NCBI GenBank assembly: GCA_030268105.1
Contig: BSDZ01000086.1
Span: 4,046,501 to 4,110,500 of the forward strand
Source of the DNA: Volvox africanus
Lineage: Eukaryota; Chlorophyta; Chlorophyceae; Chlamydomonadales; Volvocaceae
Reading direction: 5' to 3'
Length of the DNA: 64,000 nucleotides
In this document: piece by piece, positions 23,457-36,400 of the stretch
Numbering within the stretch: the stretch's first letter is position 1
Layout of the letters: the number at the start of each line of letters is the position of its first letter
Notes under the pieces: generated by a model
Databases searched by the model: none
The model's input: the letters and a program-made list of their open reading frames with translations, nothing else
Told to the model about the DNA's origin: nothing
Program-made: the position numbers and the translations under genes

Positions 23457-26400
23457 ATGGGTAGCTTAGATTGAAATGGAGCCTTACAGAACTGGATCCT
23501 AAAAATATGTCTTAAGTTGATGAAATAATAGTACCCATTGGGGTCTCAGGTCGATTGTTCCTGAATTCATACCCTAATATCGATAACACTGTCGTCCGCA
23601 GACTATGCAAGTCCAGTAACATTTCTGACCGTGAGCAATTTGTCTATTTAACTTCTAGCAATGTAGGAGCTAGCAGTCAAGTAAATCTATTTCCGCTCGC
23701 CGGTCGCACGTGACGAGCAACAACACAGTCGAGCGATAGATATTTGCATTTCAGGGCTTCATTTTTTCACTTTGCTAAATGCTTATCATAATCAAAAATA
23801 TTATGTTTATAAGGATTATTAAACTATTTTATCGAATACATATCCGAATGTTTTTGAGGTTTCAGTTTTGGTTCCGTCTGTCTCAATGGCCCTGTTTACA
23901 TCTAGCTGGAAACAAGTGACTTGCTTTATTTCATTTGATACTTTATTCCTGTAATCCAATATCTTTGTACGTTTGCTTTCAAGGCAATCCACGGCTTCTA
24001 CGCGAATCGAGTAAGGCTAGCCGTTTTTTCGTACGCTTCAACCCTGCAAGCCCTGGCAGGCCTCACAGGTTCTCGGCTGTGAAGGTGACGGTGACTTTAA
24101 GGCCGGTGTCAAACGTATCATACTTACAAGCATGTGCAAACTTGTTGGCACTGTCGCAGAGGGTCGCAGCTATCCGCTAACCTTTTACTGTCAAGCGTAT
24201 GCGTAAGTGAGAATGACATGGTTTGACCCGATATGACCAATTCTCTTTGTTCCAAACCCCCTCCGCAGCTTGGTTGTTCGCCTTTTACCCGAACCGCGCT
24301 GACCTGATATCCAACCACTGCATGCGATGTACCGGCCAAATGACGGGTAGATAGTTACGAGGAGGAAACCGCGTCCCCTAGGCAGCCCTGCTCTGTGACT
24401 CAGATTGATTATGGAGTGCTTGCTTCCCAGGATGATGCTATCAACAGGTTACAAAGGAAGCACCGGGTAGGGCAGGCCGTAAGCACCAACTGTAAGGCAA
24501 CATTCCTAGGTACATAATGATAGATATTGCACCGTTGTGATAGTTAGACGCCTAAATTCAGGAAATGTAAAAATTCATAAAAATACAGATCATCAGGGCC
24601 GTCCATACTCATCAGGTGAAAGGGTGGGAACACACCAGCTAAGGCACAGGATACTCAATGAATTATATTTATAGCTAAGCCGGGTAAACACAGGCGGTTC
24701 CCGCCGGGACCAATCAAGTGTACCACGCCATCGGCAGGCCTGTCACCGGACTTCAACGGACTGCGGGGAAGGTCACCAACCAGGGAGAGGTCTTCCACGC
24801 CATCGCCAACCTAGCAGCAGACAGCGAGGAGTAAAAGCTTACCCACTGGTTTCGGCCATGTATCCAAACCGATTAAGACCATGAAAACTGGTCAACTGCT
24901 TCGCAATTGTGAGGATGACTTCCGACTCGCGACGCCCGTCACCCGAACACGGTTTGGGACCCTTGGTCCATCCGTCAAAAAGCGGACAGGCAAACATGCA
25001 CGCTTGGCATGGACGTAATGCCAAAGGGACGGCTTTGCGGCACCACTTCCTGTTACAATTAATGATACAGCTACAAAGACACTCCACTATCGGTCACCGA
25101 CATCGTGAGGGACGTTCCAGGCACCCTGACGATGCTGGGCGACAATTTAAGTCGTACCACAGACAGCGTCGTGCATTTTGCGCATACTAAATAAGGGCCA
25201 CGACAACCAAGCCCTTCCATCGCAGAGCGACCATGGCAAGGATACGTTTGTGTGTTTAATGAAAAGCACGTGGCCACGATATGTTCGATTTCAGATTGGC
25301 TGTAGAAATGCACTCATGGTCAGATATTGAAGTCTGACAGAAGAATCCGCACGGAACGAAGGAAGGCTCCGCAGCACGCAATGGCAGCCAATCAACCATG
25401 GAAAATCTTCGGGGGCAATCGGGGCCTCTTGCACCGCCTTTTGTCCTTGCAGCGTACCCAGTGCCACTGGCAAGGGATCCGGTTGCAGACATTGAGGGCT
25501 AAGTTCATGACCGACGCCCCAATTTCCCTGTTACAACACCCCCACAAATTTCGTTTTAAAGACAAATTAGACCATTGAGGCAGACGCATACGGTTGGAAT
25601 TCGATTGTAGTGCGCCGTTGGCATGCTTGGCAACGCAATTCTTTCTAATGCGTGGGCCAAAGAAAAACTGAGTAAAGGTTCCCCCGACATATTAAATCGG
25701 GACGACAAACGCATAGCCTGGAAGGTTCAGCTTCAGGGATAGCATCGCAGGCACATAGATGAAAGTTCCAGGCACAAATAACTGAGCTGGCACACCACGC
25801 ATTGCGGCCGTAATTGTTTATTATATATGGCATAGGATGTGCACGTCATCGAAGTATCGTATGACGTCGTGACCAGCTCATTAGACGGGTTGGATTCAAG
25901 GCATTTGATATAATGCAGGGGGGAAACTAGGGCTTCCTTCGGAAAAGCCCTATTCACTCCCTTGCCGCTTACACGCAACTACGGAAACCTCCGGGAGAAA
26001 ATTGACAGCTGCTGCTTCTGCAATATCAATCCAGGAGAAAAATATTCCCCGTGCTCATGGTATATCATATCAGGGCCTGTGTGCCCAGGAAGCGTCATAA
26101 GGCACAAAGGCAGTTTACCAGGCCAACGGCAGGCCCAAGGCACCCAAGACGCGATGCGCGCTAGAAGCGGGAGTTCACCGACGACCTGATGCCCCCAAAA
26201 TGTTTTCAAATACTCTGCCCATTGCGCGTGCATTCATGCATCCATAGTTTCTCGCGTGGGAAGACGGCTGCGAATTGACACTTAAGACCGCCTTATCCTT
26301 AGCCTATAAAATGTTTGATATTTGTCGTTCATACAGTTCATTTGGCGCTGTTACGCCATAATAACCTTTCAGCTGGCCATCCCTGCCATGCTCGGCCGGT

Positions 26401-27061
26401 TAGGATCAGCGAAAAGGCACCCTTATGATACCCATCCAAGTCCAGCATGCTTGAGACAACCCCGTCTAAAAATCAATTTAATACTTTATAACATATCAAG
26501 ACTTTTCTATTGTGTACTTATGAAGAAGCTCCATGTGTAACTTGAGGTTATCCTCATGCACCGCACGTTCACCTCAGCGCCTAAACTTAAAAAATTATTC
26601 ACGAAAAGATCGCCAACAATATCCAACCAGGCAACAAGCTGAATCCGGCTCAATACAGAGAACATCGCGTTTCTTAAATAACTTTTCATAAGAGCATAAT
26701 TGGCAACGTGCTTTGAGAAACAGATGAAAATTTTGATGTACGCTCTCCACTCACACAGGAGGAAAAATAACCTCGCAAAAGTAACACCGCATGCCGCCAC
26801 GTACTCGCATACCAACGCCGGAGAGTTACGGAGTCTTCGTATGTAGCCACAGAATTTATCTGCGACTCGTATCGCTGTCAGTCCTCACGCTAAACCAGCA
26901 CCTCACTGCGAGTTCAGGAGCTCTTGAGCCCTTAGCTTGTTCCGGACTAAGTCTACAACACAAGTTGCGCGTCCAGATATCGGCCCAAATTTAGTTTCTT
27001 CCAGGAATCTGACCGAAAATAGACGCTGGGCACGTTTGCGGGTAAGCATACATACAGCAAA
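23457..27061. other. spacer between the two serine-rich paralogs
   Basis: Largely AT-rich and non-coding, apart from one protein-like terminal exon on the plus strand (24694-24834, listed separately). No transposase or reverse-transcriptase motif is seen that would explain the duplication. Confidence 0.45.
24694..24834 (+). CDS. orphan terminal exon, unknown
   Basis: After an acceptor (GGGTAAACACAG) the frame reads 46 residues, AVPAGTNQVYHAIGRPVTGL and onward to IANLAADSEE, then TAA. Length is phase 0 and composition is protein-like. Two internal echoes, VYHAIGR and VFHAIAN, suggest a short repeated motif. Upstream exons and family are not recognised; it may be a remnant. Confidence 0.33.
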   Translation, partial: AVPAGTNQVYHAIGRPVTGLQRTAGKVTNQGEVFHAIANLAADSEE

Positions 27062-28648
27062 TCAGATCAGGTGCATCGTGCCTTGGAAGTTGCTTCCAAA
27101 AACCGACGGCGCCAATTGCTTACCACTCGTCGCACCACAGCAGTGCTGGCTCGGCTCCTCATCACGCGCTCCCGATACGGGCGAGGAGATTGATGGACAC
27201 ACCCTGTTGTCAGCGAAACGAAACGACTGCAGCCGCCGTGGCTCCATACCAGCCGCTGCCACTTTCGGGCTTGAGCTGCTCGCAACCAGAGAGCTTATGC
27301 TGGACGTGTGGATGGACCGGCTGCGTGCGGGCAGCACAGGCAGCTGCAGCTGCTGCAGGCTGTCTGCGCTGAAGGCAACGCCGCTGCCGGCTGCGGCCAC
27401 AGGGTTTGCCGTAACTGTGGCACTGACGGCCCACCGGTCGCTGGCCGGAGACGTTAGACCGCTAAGCCCAACGGGCTGCGGCTCATCTTGGGCCCCGGTG
27501 AATACAGTCAACATGGAGGACATGGAGTGGGGGCGCAGAAAGATGGATGACGGGTTGCCGCAATTGCTGTTGCTGGAAAGTTGTAATCCATGGGGGGGGG
27601 TAAGGGTTGGCAGTCCCGCGGTTAGGGAAGCGCCCGGCGAGAGGCAGCTGGAAAGGGTCGGAGAACCGGCTGGCGAACTCAGCAGCTGCGGATTGGTGTT
27701 GAAGCTAGTGCAGCGGGATGTTGAAGGGCTGGAGGGACGGTCGCTGGCACGGCGGGAGATGGAGCGGCGACGTATGCTGTCTTCGCGCATCAGCAGCAGT
27801 TGGCCACTGGATACGGGGGCAGTGGCGTAGGTCTCAAGTGATTGCTGCTGTTGTTGGTGCCAAGGGGAGGAGATAATGAGGGATGTTGCCCCGCTGCCAG
27901 GGGAAGCTCCCACCAGTGAGGGCTGACCATTGCTCAAGCGAGCCGCTGCCGTAATTTCAGAATTAGATTGCGTTCCTGGCCGTATCTTGTTGGCCGTAAC
28001 TTCAATACTCGCCCGGCGGCCTGCAACAGCGAAAGTGTCTGTGCTGCGCCTTGATATTGGCGTCTGCTGAAGCCCGCTAAAGTTGCTGGTGGAAAGCCGT
28101 CTGGGTGCCACTCCGTCGTTAATTTCCAGCAGCTGTTGCTTACATACTTCCAGTGATACACGGGACCCCTGGCGCGACGTCGGATGCAGAGCGCCGTTAG
28201 TTGCCATGGGGTGGAAGGTTAAAAATCGCGGAGGTTCTGTGACGGGTGTGGCCATAGCCACTCCTTTCAGGTCCATGAAAGAGACACGCGGCTTCAACTC
28301 TTCATGACAATTGTCCGTATCCCTTGAAGCTTGTGAACGGTTGCGCGAAAAAAAGGACGACAACTTTGCACGCAAACCAGCAGTCTTTTGTGGCACGTTT
28401 GGTAATTTTTTATTCGGTAAATTCGTTGGCTTTTCCTCCTGCGCGTCTTCTTCCGTCTCCTCGTCGCGTTCCTCGGCCTCTAACGGTGTGGGCAGGTCGC
28501 TGAATTTGACGGGCGACGTTGACGCAACTCCTGTTAATGAAGCGCGCTCCTGCAAACTCCCCTCAATTTGCGCCAGGAGAGCGCACGAACGTTCATATTC
28601 GTGAGCCAAATCAGCGAGGAGGTCCGCGCAGCCCTTGTCGGATGCCAT
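27062..28648 (-). CDS. serine-rich protein B of a tandem paralog pair
   Basis: An open frame of 528 residues from ATG at 28648, same strand and near-identical length to protein A 3.6 kb away. The N-terminal motif is LADLAHEYERSC...QIEGSLQER. Next come an acidic stretch (EERDEETEEDAQEEK, about residues 59-73) and a basic segment with FFSRNRSQ. A long Ser/Thr/Pro/Gln-rich region follows, with R-R-x-S sites (RRLST, SRRST, GRRAS, RRRSISRRAS). The block PRVSFMDLKGVAM parallels RRISVVDMSAAAL of protein A. No known domain. A good donor (GTAAGC) lies about 65 bases before the stop at 27062, so the true C-terminus may be spliced and differ. Function unknown. Confidence 0.72.
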   Translation of the reverse strand: MASDKGCADLLADLAHEYERSCALLAQIEGSLQERASLTGVASTSPVKFSDLPTPLEAEERDEETEEDAQEEKPTNLPNKKLPNVPQKTAGLRAKLSSFFSRNRSQASRDTDNCHEELKPRVSFMDLKGVAMATPVTEPPRFLTFHPMATNGALHPTSRQGSRVSLEVCKQQLLEINDGVAPRRLSTSNFSGLQQTPISRRSTDTFAVAGRRASIEVTANKIRPGTQSNSEITAAARLSNGQPSLVGASPGSGATSLIISSPWHQQQQQSLETYATAPVSSGQLLLMREDSIRRRSISRRASDRPSSPSTSRCTSFNTNPQLLSSPAGSPTLSSCLSPGASLTAGLPTLTPPHGLQLSSNSNCGNPSSIFLRPHSMSSMLTVFTGAQDEPQPVGLSGLTSPASDRWAVSATVTANPVAAAGSGVAFSADSLQQLQLPVLPARSRSIHTSSISSLVASSSSPKVAAAGMEPRRLQSFRFADNRVCPSISSPVSGARDEEPSQHCCGATSGKQLAPSVFGSNFQGTMHLI

Positions 28649-30287
28649 TCATAAAAACCGTCTGGGCCAGAGGTGGACATGCGCATAGGCGCAATCAGTA
28701 ATAAATGTATACCAATTTTTATATACAACTCCTAGCTAAATGCCATGATGAAACAACTTGTTTGTCACTTCCTAATCTCTGGCTCGTAGACTGTACGGGC
28801 TATCTTCGTGGTCCGACGCTACTATTATCTATTAGTCGCACTTTTTATACACATATATCTACCCTTACTGAAGACCAGGGCCTGTGCAATAGGTACTTGC
28901 TCTGGACGGATCGTTTCACTGGAACGAATGGCATGAAAAGATATCCAAAGAAAGCAATAGAGCCACGCCATCTTGTACAATAAAATATCTAGATCACTGA
29001 AAGCTTTTGATTGCAGCATGTTTTACTCTTTTTGGTGGGATCGTCCAGATATTGTGAAACCATGGTTATTTTGCTCCTGCGGGGTTTCGTCAGACAAAGA
29101 AGGCTCACGGAGATACATATGATACGCACTATCTGGTTTCGTGTTTGCAGCTCCAAAATACAGGAGGTAAGGGCTTGGAACTACAGATAAAGCGCTTATC
29201 GTTATTTCGGTAGGCACATGCACATGCCCGTCCAGACCCATCAAAACTGTATTCATGCACATGCCTAAAATATCTCAAGCATGATTTTCCGACAACGCTG
29301 TGTTTTCCTGTTGCATAAGCGTTAGGCATAAGCGCGGGAAAAACGTGCGGAAACTGGGCGGAACGTTGGATTGCCCTGCTGCGCGTTGGTTGCATCCTTA
29401 CACCTGAACATCACCTGAACGTCACATGGAACATCACAATAGCTGGATAGGGTCCCCAGTTTTTAATCAGACAGCAGGATCCCAATCCCGTGCATCAGGA
29501 CGTAAGTTAGGTGCGGGACGGTGCGGCCAACTAGGATACCATACACTTCGACCAAGTACGCACACTTCATGTGCCTAGTCGCCCTCCCATGTAACACCAC
29601 TGACGACACCCTTTGACGCGACCGGATATCCACGCATGGAGCCCTTATCCAGTTGCTATGCTAAGACATGTCAATATTACACAGGCGGCATTCATTACAT
29701 TTAAGCGTGAGCATCATATTTGGGGGTCTTATCCATATCCGGCTGGACCAACACAAACACAAGTGTCAACGGACAAGCACCAGCCAGTATTTGGCGACAA
29801 AACGTTCCAATCAAAATAACACGGCTGCCGTCAACAATCTTATCTGGTCTTGTCTTTTAACATCACACAAATGCAATGATTGCCCCCAGACTGAGTGCAT
29901 GAAAAATGGCCAACTGCTCAATAAGCAATATGTAAGAACAGACACACATATACACACACGCAATTTCAGTTCATAGCGCCTCTCAGGGCGCTATACCGTC
30001 TATCAACATTTCAAGTTCACAGCCTACTGCCAACAGCAACGGTTCCCAGCAACAGCGGCGCAACGACTACCCTTCGCTTGCAAAACCTTAATGGCCCTAA
30101 TTCAACCTTCCCGCCAGCCACTTCTGGATCCATATTATTTCAAACAACCACCGACCGCGCCCCCATCATCCGTATCGTTACGTTTGCCGCGCCCTTGCTC
30201 GCTTCCCCCCAGCCTCAATACCCGCCCAAACCTATCCACCAGCCTCGCCTGAGCCCGTTAAACCTTTCCCCTAACAATGCTTACACC
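28649..30287. other. intergenic, nothing recognised
   Basis: Non-coding flank between serine-rich gene B and the 3' end of the isoaspartate methyltransferase gene. Short frames only; no repeats longer than simple CA tracts. Confidence 0.45.
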
Positions 30288-32700
30288 TCATCCTTGGCCG
30301 CCTTCACCCGCGAAGCCCTGATCGTGCACCAGCGGCACGTATCCCACATCCATTAGCTTCGTCACCCGGATGCCCCTATCCCAGTCTTCTCCCTCCATAC
30401 CTTCTTCGCCCTGCCCGCCGGGCCCCTGGGGTGCCAGGCCCCTCCACTGCCCTCCCTCAGGCCCCGTCCCTATAGGCGCCTTGTCCACTACTGTCAGGAC
30501 CTGAATGCCGTAGTGCGGCCCCACGGGCACCACCATCCGACCGCCAGAAGCCAACTTCGCCACCAGATCCCACGGGATCTCCTCTGCAGCAGCCCCCACG
30601 TGGATGGCATCAAAGGGTTGCTCCGAAGCCAGAACTCCTGCAGCTGTAACGGTGATGCAGAAGATCGGTTAAGTTATGTCGGGAAGTTAAAAGCCTGTAG
30701 CCAGTTGAACGAGGCCCTAATGCTCCTAAATACAATGGACCTTCATGCCTAGATAGACGGTGCACACTGCTCAGTCCCTCTTCGCTACATGGCCCACTCC
30801 TCTTGATCCGCACCCGAGTGCACGTTGCCGGCCTCGATGGTGATGGTCCCGTCCTGTATAAGCACAGGCACCACCCGTCGCAGCGACTGGACGCTCTGCT
30901 CTACCAGCTCCGGAACCACCTCCACACCCAGGACCCTCCCGCCCGGAGATACCATGAGGCCGAAGCAGGCGGTTAGGTAGCCACTGCCTGCGCAGGGGAG
31001 ATGGGGGAAGTCGAAAAACCCGAATCCTGGCGCTGATACTTGAGGAACGAGGACTAACCGTCAGGGTCCAATGATGGCTGACGTCGTCCAAAGTGGGAAA
31101 AGTGGAAACGAGCTGTGATGTAAACTAGGTAGTCAAATAAAAGCAATAGAAACAAGACAAACCGTAATCGTGTATACTATCGGCCCTATTGCTGGCGGCG
31201 GAGATGTGGGGGAAAGGAGGTCAGACCAAACCCAAATCGTATATGATACGTAAAGGGTAGTGGACCCCGGGGATGTCCACGATGAAGCCACGCCCAATGG
31301 CTGCCCGCGCGGCCCCGACAGACTCGCCATGTCTTTCGACAGGCGAATTCTCAGACTGCACGGATGGCTGTTATCGCACGAATGGCTCCAAAAATCCTAC
31401 CCGTGATAGCGCTATGCAACTTGGTCGGGCGCTTGGCTACCAAATGCCCAAATGGAAACCGTGCCGCCGTGGCGAGCAACCCCTCCCTGCTTCCCACCTG
31501 AGCCAACGTCCAGCACCCGCGCCCCTTGTCGCAGTTGCGGATTCAGCAGCTCCAGCGCGGTGGCGTGCTGGACGGGAAATGGTGGGACGCCGAGAGAACG
31601 ATGTTCGCATGGGGCGTATGGCCTGATCTGATCTCCTCTGATCTCACTCAGGATATCAGGCAGATTGGAGCCTCATATCCCCCCTCTGAACCCCAAGACA
31701 CATGTAAGAATTGCAACGTATGCAGCCTGGTGCAGTGTAACGGATGTCCCGCGCAAACGGCGATACAGCTGCAACCCAGAGGGAACATCTACCGGCGGCC
31801 TCAGGAGGAATCGTTAATGCATGCAGGATCGTCAACGCCCTCTGCGGGTGACAGTGGTGCGATTGCAACAGCAGCCGCGCAGCATTTCCGAAGTCTGTCA
31901 GCGACAGTCACCGTGCTCAAGAGGATATGCCAACCCCTTGATAGTCCAGCGGGGGACACGGTATGATGCAACGCTTTTTGCAGCAGCCTGTGTGCTGTTG
32001 TCTTGAGAACGCGCAATCCGGTTTATCCGTACTTACCATATGTGGCGCGCTTATCGTCTGGCCATGACCGATGGGCAAGGGAGTATCCTGCGAGAGGCCG
32101 CAGCAATACCCAACACGTATGTACCCAGAAATAATCAAATCAGCGAGCAGCAGGAAATTAACAAGACAGCGAGGCATCAGCAAATTTTGTTAGATCCTGC
32201 CGAACTCCTGCCGCCGCGATAGCATGCAAGCTGGTGTATCGGTGCTCTTACAGACATTACATTCCGAACCCAATCCTGTCCCCATTCTCCTACTGTTCAT
32301 CAAATGACAGGAGGTATGCAGGACGACCGCGCCTGAGCTCCAGCTGGACAACCCTGGTTCCCAGTTCTCTTGCGGGACTGGGCTCAAGTGCGCTTACTTC
32401 GTAAGCCCGGAGGCTGTTCGCCCACATAGGAGTCACAAACGCAGCTCGATCGACCTCGCTCATGACCTTCGCCACCGCTGGTGTTTGCAGGACACCATGA
32501 TCAATGAGTTTTGTGAGTAAGCGATGCATTCCGGGACTCGCGCAGTGACCGGCCAGAATAGTGGTCATGAGAGTGCGCCTCCTCAATGTGCGCGTGCTTT
32601 GGCAACTTAACGTTTTCAAAGTTTTGACGATGGCCAAAAGGCGCAAACCTGCTATAGAAGGAAGACGTCTGGTATGAGGTATGGTATTTCTGTTCAGCAT
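30288..32700 (-). CDS. PCMT: protein-L-isoaspartate O-methyltransferase
   Basis: Five exons, high to low: 32700-32398, 32087-32037, 31567-31498, 30987-30814, 30637-30288. Phases agree, giving about 315 residues. The enzyme methylates L-isoaspartyl residues using S-adenosylmethionine, starting repair of aged proteins. Family hallmarks in order: LLTKLIDHGVLQTPAV and MSEVDRAAFV; PLPIGHGQTISAPHM; the SAM-binding VLDVGSGSGYLTACFGLM, split across an intron; LGVEVVPELVEQS; FDAIHVGAAA; and GGRMVVPVGPHYGIQVL. It is longer than the usual 210-230 residues. There is a basic N-terminal extension of about 55 residues that could be an organelle presequence, and a Gly/Glu-rich insert of about 35 residues before the final VTKLMDVGYVPL. 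If translation starts at an internal Met the protein would be cytosolic. Confidence 0.9.
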
Positions 32701-33484
32701 AGGACATGTCTATAAGTAGGTAAACTTGAGGCTTTTTTGCGCCATAGAACGCTGGTGGGGATTTAAACTACTTTAAGCTGCACCTCAACCTTGATGCTGA
32801 CAAGGCACCACCGACCCTTGGGACCCATTTGTTGCATATGTTGGCTTTTGGCGGAAAAAGGAAGTAGTGCTATAAGAATAAGTACCATTTTATCCTGGTC
32901 CAATGCCTGGCAACCCCCTGAATCCTGCTACGAAGGCTGTGGTAAAGCCATTAATCAATAGCCAAAGGCAGGCAATGAACATACTTTCTTTGATTGTTAG
33001 GCGTCCATCGGATGGTTCGGTAAAGGTTTGACCGCTGCGAGTTTCCTTTCCACAATGCTGAGTGCCTAACTGAAATAGACTACCCTTAGGTTACTACGCT
33101 CTTACCCCACGGATGCTGCCATTTGGCCAAACTTGGACGAGTAACTTGGTCCGGAGTCACGGTCACCCTTACACGTCGACATCATCTTCCCACAGCCTAG
33201 TATCCATTCCATGTGCTCAAGTTTTCATTTATAAATGCTAAAAGGACTGAGTATTTGAACTGAGTACACCGCCCACCCTTAACAAGGAGCAGTACGTTCA
33301 TGCAGATGAAGCCCCGTCGTGTCCCACTTTGACGGAATCGCCGGATGCCTCACGGTAATAACTCGCAAACATATATATTGCAGGGGCACGCCCCAAAGAC
33401 CAAAAGAAATTTCGGTCTGGGTTGGGTCGTCCGCATATGAAGTGAAACAGATTTACCAGCTCTGACGACGATTGGGGGGAGAGT
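32701..33484. other. intergenic spacer
   Basis: Between the PCMT start and the stop of the 14-exon gene on the same strand. No exon supported; nothing distinctive. Confidence 0.5.
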
Positions 33485-36400
33485 TTAACGCCTTTCGTCG
33501 TCATCGGAGAGGTCAAATTCTTCCATGAACATGCGCTCTCCCAGGTGGTCGCACAGACCCGCCAGGTCTGCATTGCAAGGGGAAGCCCCGCAGAGGAACT
33601 TTAAGCAAATGACCATGAAGCAGCGCCAATCACTATCCCACGTATATGACACTCTAAAAGCATCTCGGTGTACTTTATGCTACAAGCACTGCACAGCTGC
33701 AAAGGATTCTAGAGCAGCGCGCTGTCTCCTGAGAGGATGCTGGTCATGAGCCGTCTCATCTGGCCCAGACCTGTGGTCGCTCTCCTTATGTTGGTTTGGA
33801 AGCGTATGCAGGACTCAGATCAGACACTGTGCTCTCTCTCTCTCTCTGTCTCTGTCTCCCTGCTCACCCTGCGCCTGCTCGTGAAGTAGCTCGTCCAACA
33901 GTGCGTCCGTCAAGTCCTCCATGATCTGAAATTGGGAGGATGGGTGAGCGTAAATACAGTTTTGTTTGTCAAGCTACATAGACGCAAGCAAGCATATTAG
34001 CGCTATTCGCAACTGCAGCGCAGTGCAGTCGGATGTCAGTCCCGCCTGCTGCCTTCCTGGCATGCGATCATCAGTTTGGTGCACTGCATCTCGTTCCATG
34101 TGGTGTTCTATGCTGACCCTGCCCTCGGACCGTCCGTGCCTGACCTGCACAGGATTGACGCTGGGCACAGCTGCCTCCAACAAGTCACCATCCGCCAGCT
34201 TCTGCGCCCGAAGGAAACGCCGCCTCCCACGAAGCACTGACTCCAGCCTGGTGTCGCTAATGGGATCCCCCAAGGCCTGGTCTGCTGTCACCGTACCATC
34301 CTGCGCTTGTACGCTTAAGGCATCAAAGCCGCTGCTGCCAACAGCAGCATTGTGCAGCGGGCCAGTGCTTGGGCCGCCTAAGGTCCGGCGAGATATGTCT
34401 AGGGCGATCGTGGCTAGGGCACTTTCTGTGGGTGGCTGAGGGATAGACCGGTGGATCGGGCGGGGGCTGATGGCGCGGCCGGAGTGCGGGGCGAGAGGTA
34501 ATGGCGGCGGGGCGGCGGCGAGGTCGTCCGGATCGAGCGTACTCAATTGACCGTCACGCACCACGATGGGATGTGCCACATGGCCGCGCTGCTGCTGGGA
34601 GGCTTTGGAGTCAAAAAACCACTTCCGCCTGCGTTTGATTGTGTGCGGTGTGGTTGTGGCACCCGGGTTGTGAGGGCAACTGTGGATGCATATACAGGCT
34701 GATGTGCACATGCAGGCAAATGAGCTAAATCGCCCTGGTCTCGAATTCGGCACCGCAGCACTCGCTCTGTGCTCCATACCGAGAAGCCAGCCATAAACTG
34801 CTACCGAGGTGCCTGAGGTGCCGGATTGTTAACGGCGCCCTTACCACCGGCCGCAAAACGGGCGTATATACCTTTGATGCCCCAGTCCAGGACAATATCT
34901 TAAGACATAACTTACAGCGCGCGGTAGCTCTGCTTTGAAAACTGCTCCATGTCTGATTTGGATACCTGCGAACGCGACACACCTGATTTCCTGCTCCTTG
35001 CTTTCCATCCGGTTGAGGTCTATCAGCATCCGCTGCAGCTCCAGCACAGACATCCCCGCGCTGCGTGGACTCATGATTTCAGCGGTACTTGCAACATTGT
35101 TGCCGCTGCTGAACCCAGGGCCAAGCCGCGCTGGCCCCGCTCCTGGCACGTCACTGTGTGAGGATCCCACCCCTGACCCAGCCCCGGCCGCCGCTGCAAC
35201 AGCGGCGGCCACCGCCGTTAGGGACGCCTCGCCTGTTGCTCTTGCAGCTGCGTTGGGTTCGGGACCTACCTCCGCTGATCCCTTTATCCCCGATGGTATA
35301 GCGGAAGGATGCAACCCCCATGCGCTCGGTCCCGGGGTCCCCGCCTGCTGGGCGTGAAGCTGTATTGGTTGCAGTACACGCGCGAACTTGGTCTCCACTC
35401 GGTTCACCATGGAGTGCAACCGCTGTTCTAATGCATCTAGCTTCTGCAGCCTGCGAACGAACACCGTGGAGACTCTATCAATTGATGCAGTATCGCCAGG
35501 AGTGTTGCCCGGTGTAATGTAAAGCAGGATGCTACTTCGGTGGGGAAGTGATGCACATCAAAATGGGTCTGGTTACGTACGATGCGGATGTTCAGAGGTC
35601 AAGCCTTCAGCAGGGTGTGCGAATGTCTTTGCAAGGTGGCAACACTCCACATCAATGTTTCTCTCGTCACTTCCTAGGCGTCATGCAAGGGCTTTCAGCG
35701 ACCGGTGTTAAATATGACTCTCATACTTAAAACTTTAGAAGTGGAAGGTTCCACTCCACTGTATTGCATATCTCCCCTCTTGCACAGCACCCGTGTCCGA
35801 GCCTCGCACAAATGCCTCCTAGCCTGGCACGATGGCTCCCCACCTGACCGCCTCTGCAGCTGCAGCCGCATCTCGTTCCACGATCCGCTGCACCTGTTCC
35901 TCAAGAGATTCCACCATGATGCCCTGGAGGGGCAGGGTGCCCCGGGCCACACCTCCGGCTGCTTTCGAGGGTGCTTGAGCCCTGGCAGCTGCAGAATCAG
36001 ACGGCTTGCTTGCTTTGGCACTTGTAGTAGTAGTTGCCTCCGAATGTTTTGATGCTGATGTCCGTTTGGAACCCTCCGGAATTAGGGCTGTTTGGCTGCG
36101 CTGCGCTGCTGGGGAAGATGCCAAGGATGCAGTCCGTACACTTGCCTCCCGTGCTGTTGACGATGATGCTGATGAAAATCCTACATCTTTGGCATTACCT
36201 GCTACAGCAAAACAGCAAAAGGATGTTGTTGGGTGTGCTTTAGGATGCAAGGTATGGTGAGAAAGGCGCCTGTTAGGCTGGCAGACCCGGCAAATCTGCA
36301 AGGGGACCTGTAGCGTAGCTGAAGTGTGCAGCTTCGTAGGGTTGAAAATCGCAACGCTGTGTCTTGAGAATGGGCATGCAGCTAGGCCGCGCAGGCGCCC

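Noticed and set aside
26937..27830. A 297-residue plus-strand frame
   Set aside because: It is the antisense shadow of the serine-rich protein B frame; the minus-strand frame is longer and has a paralog.
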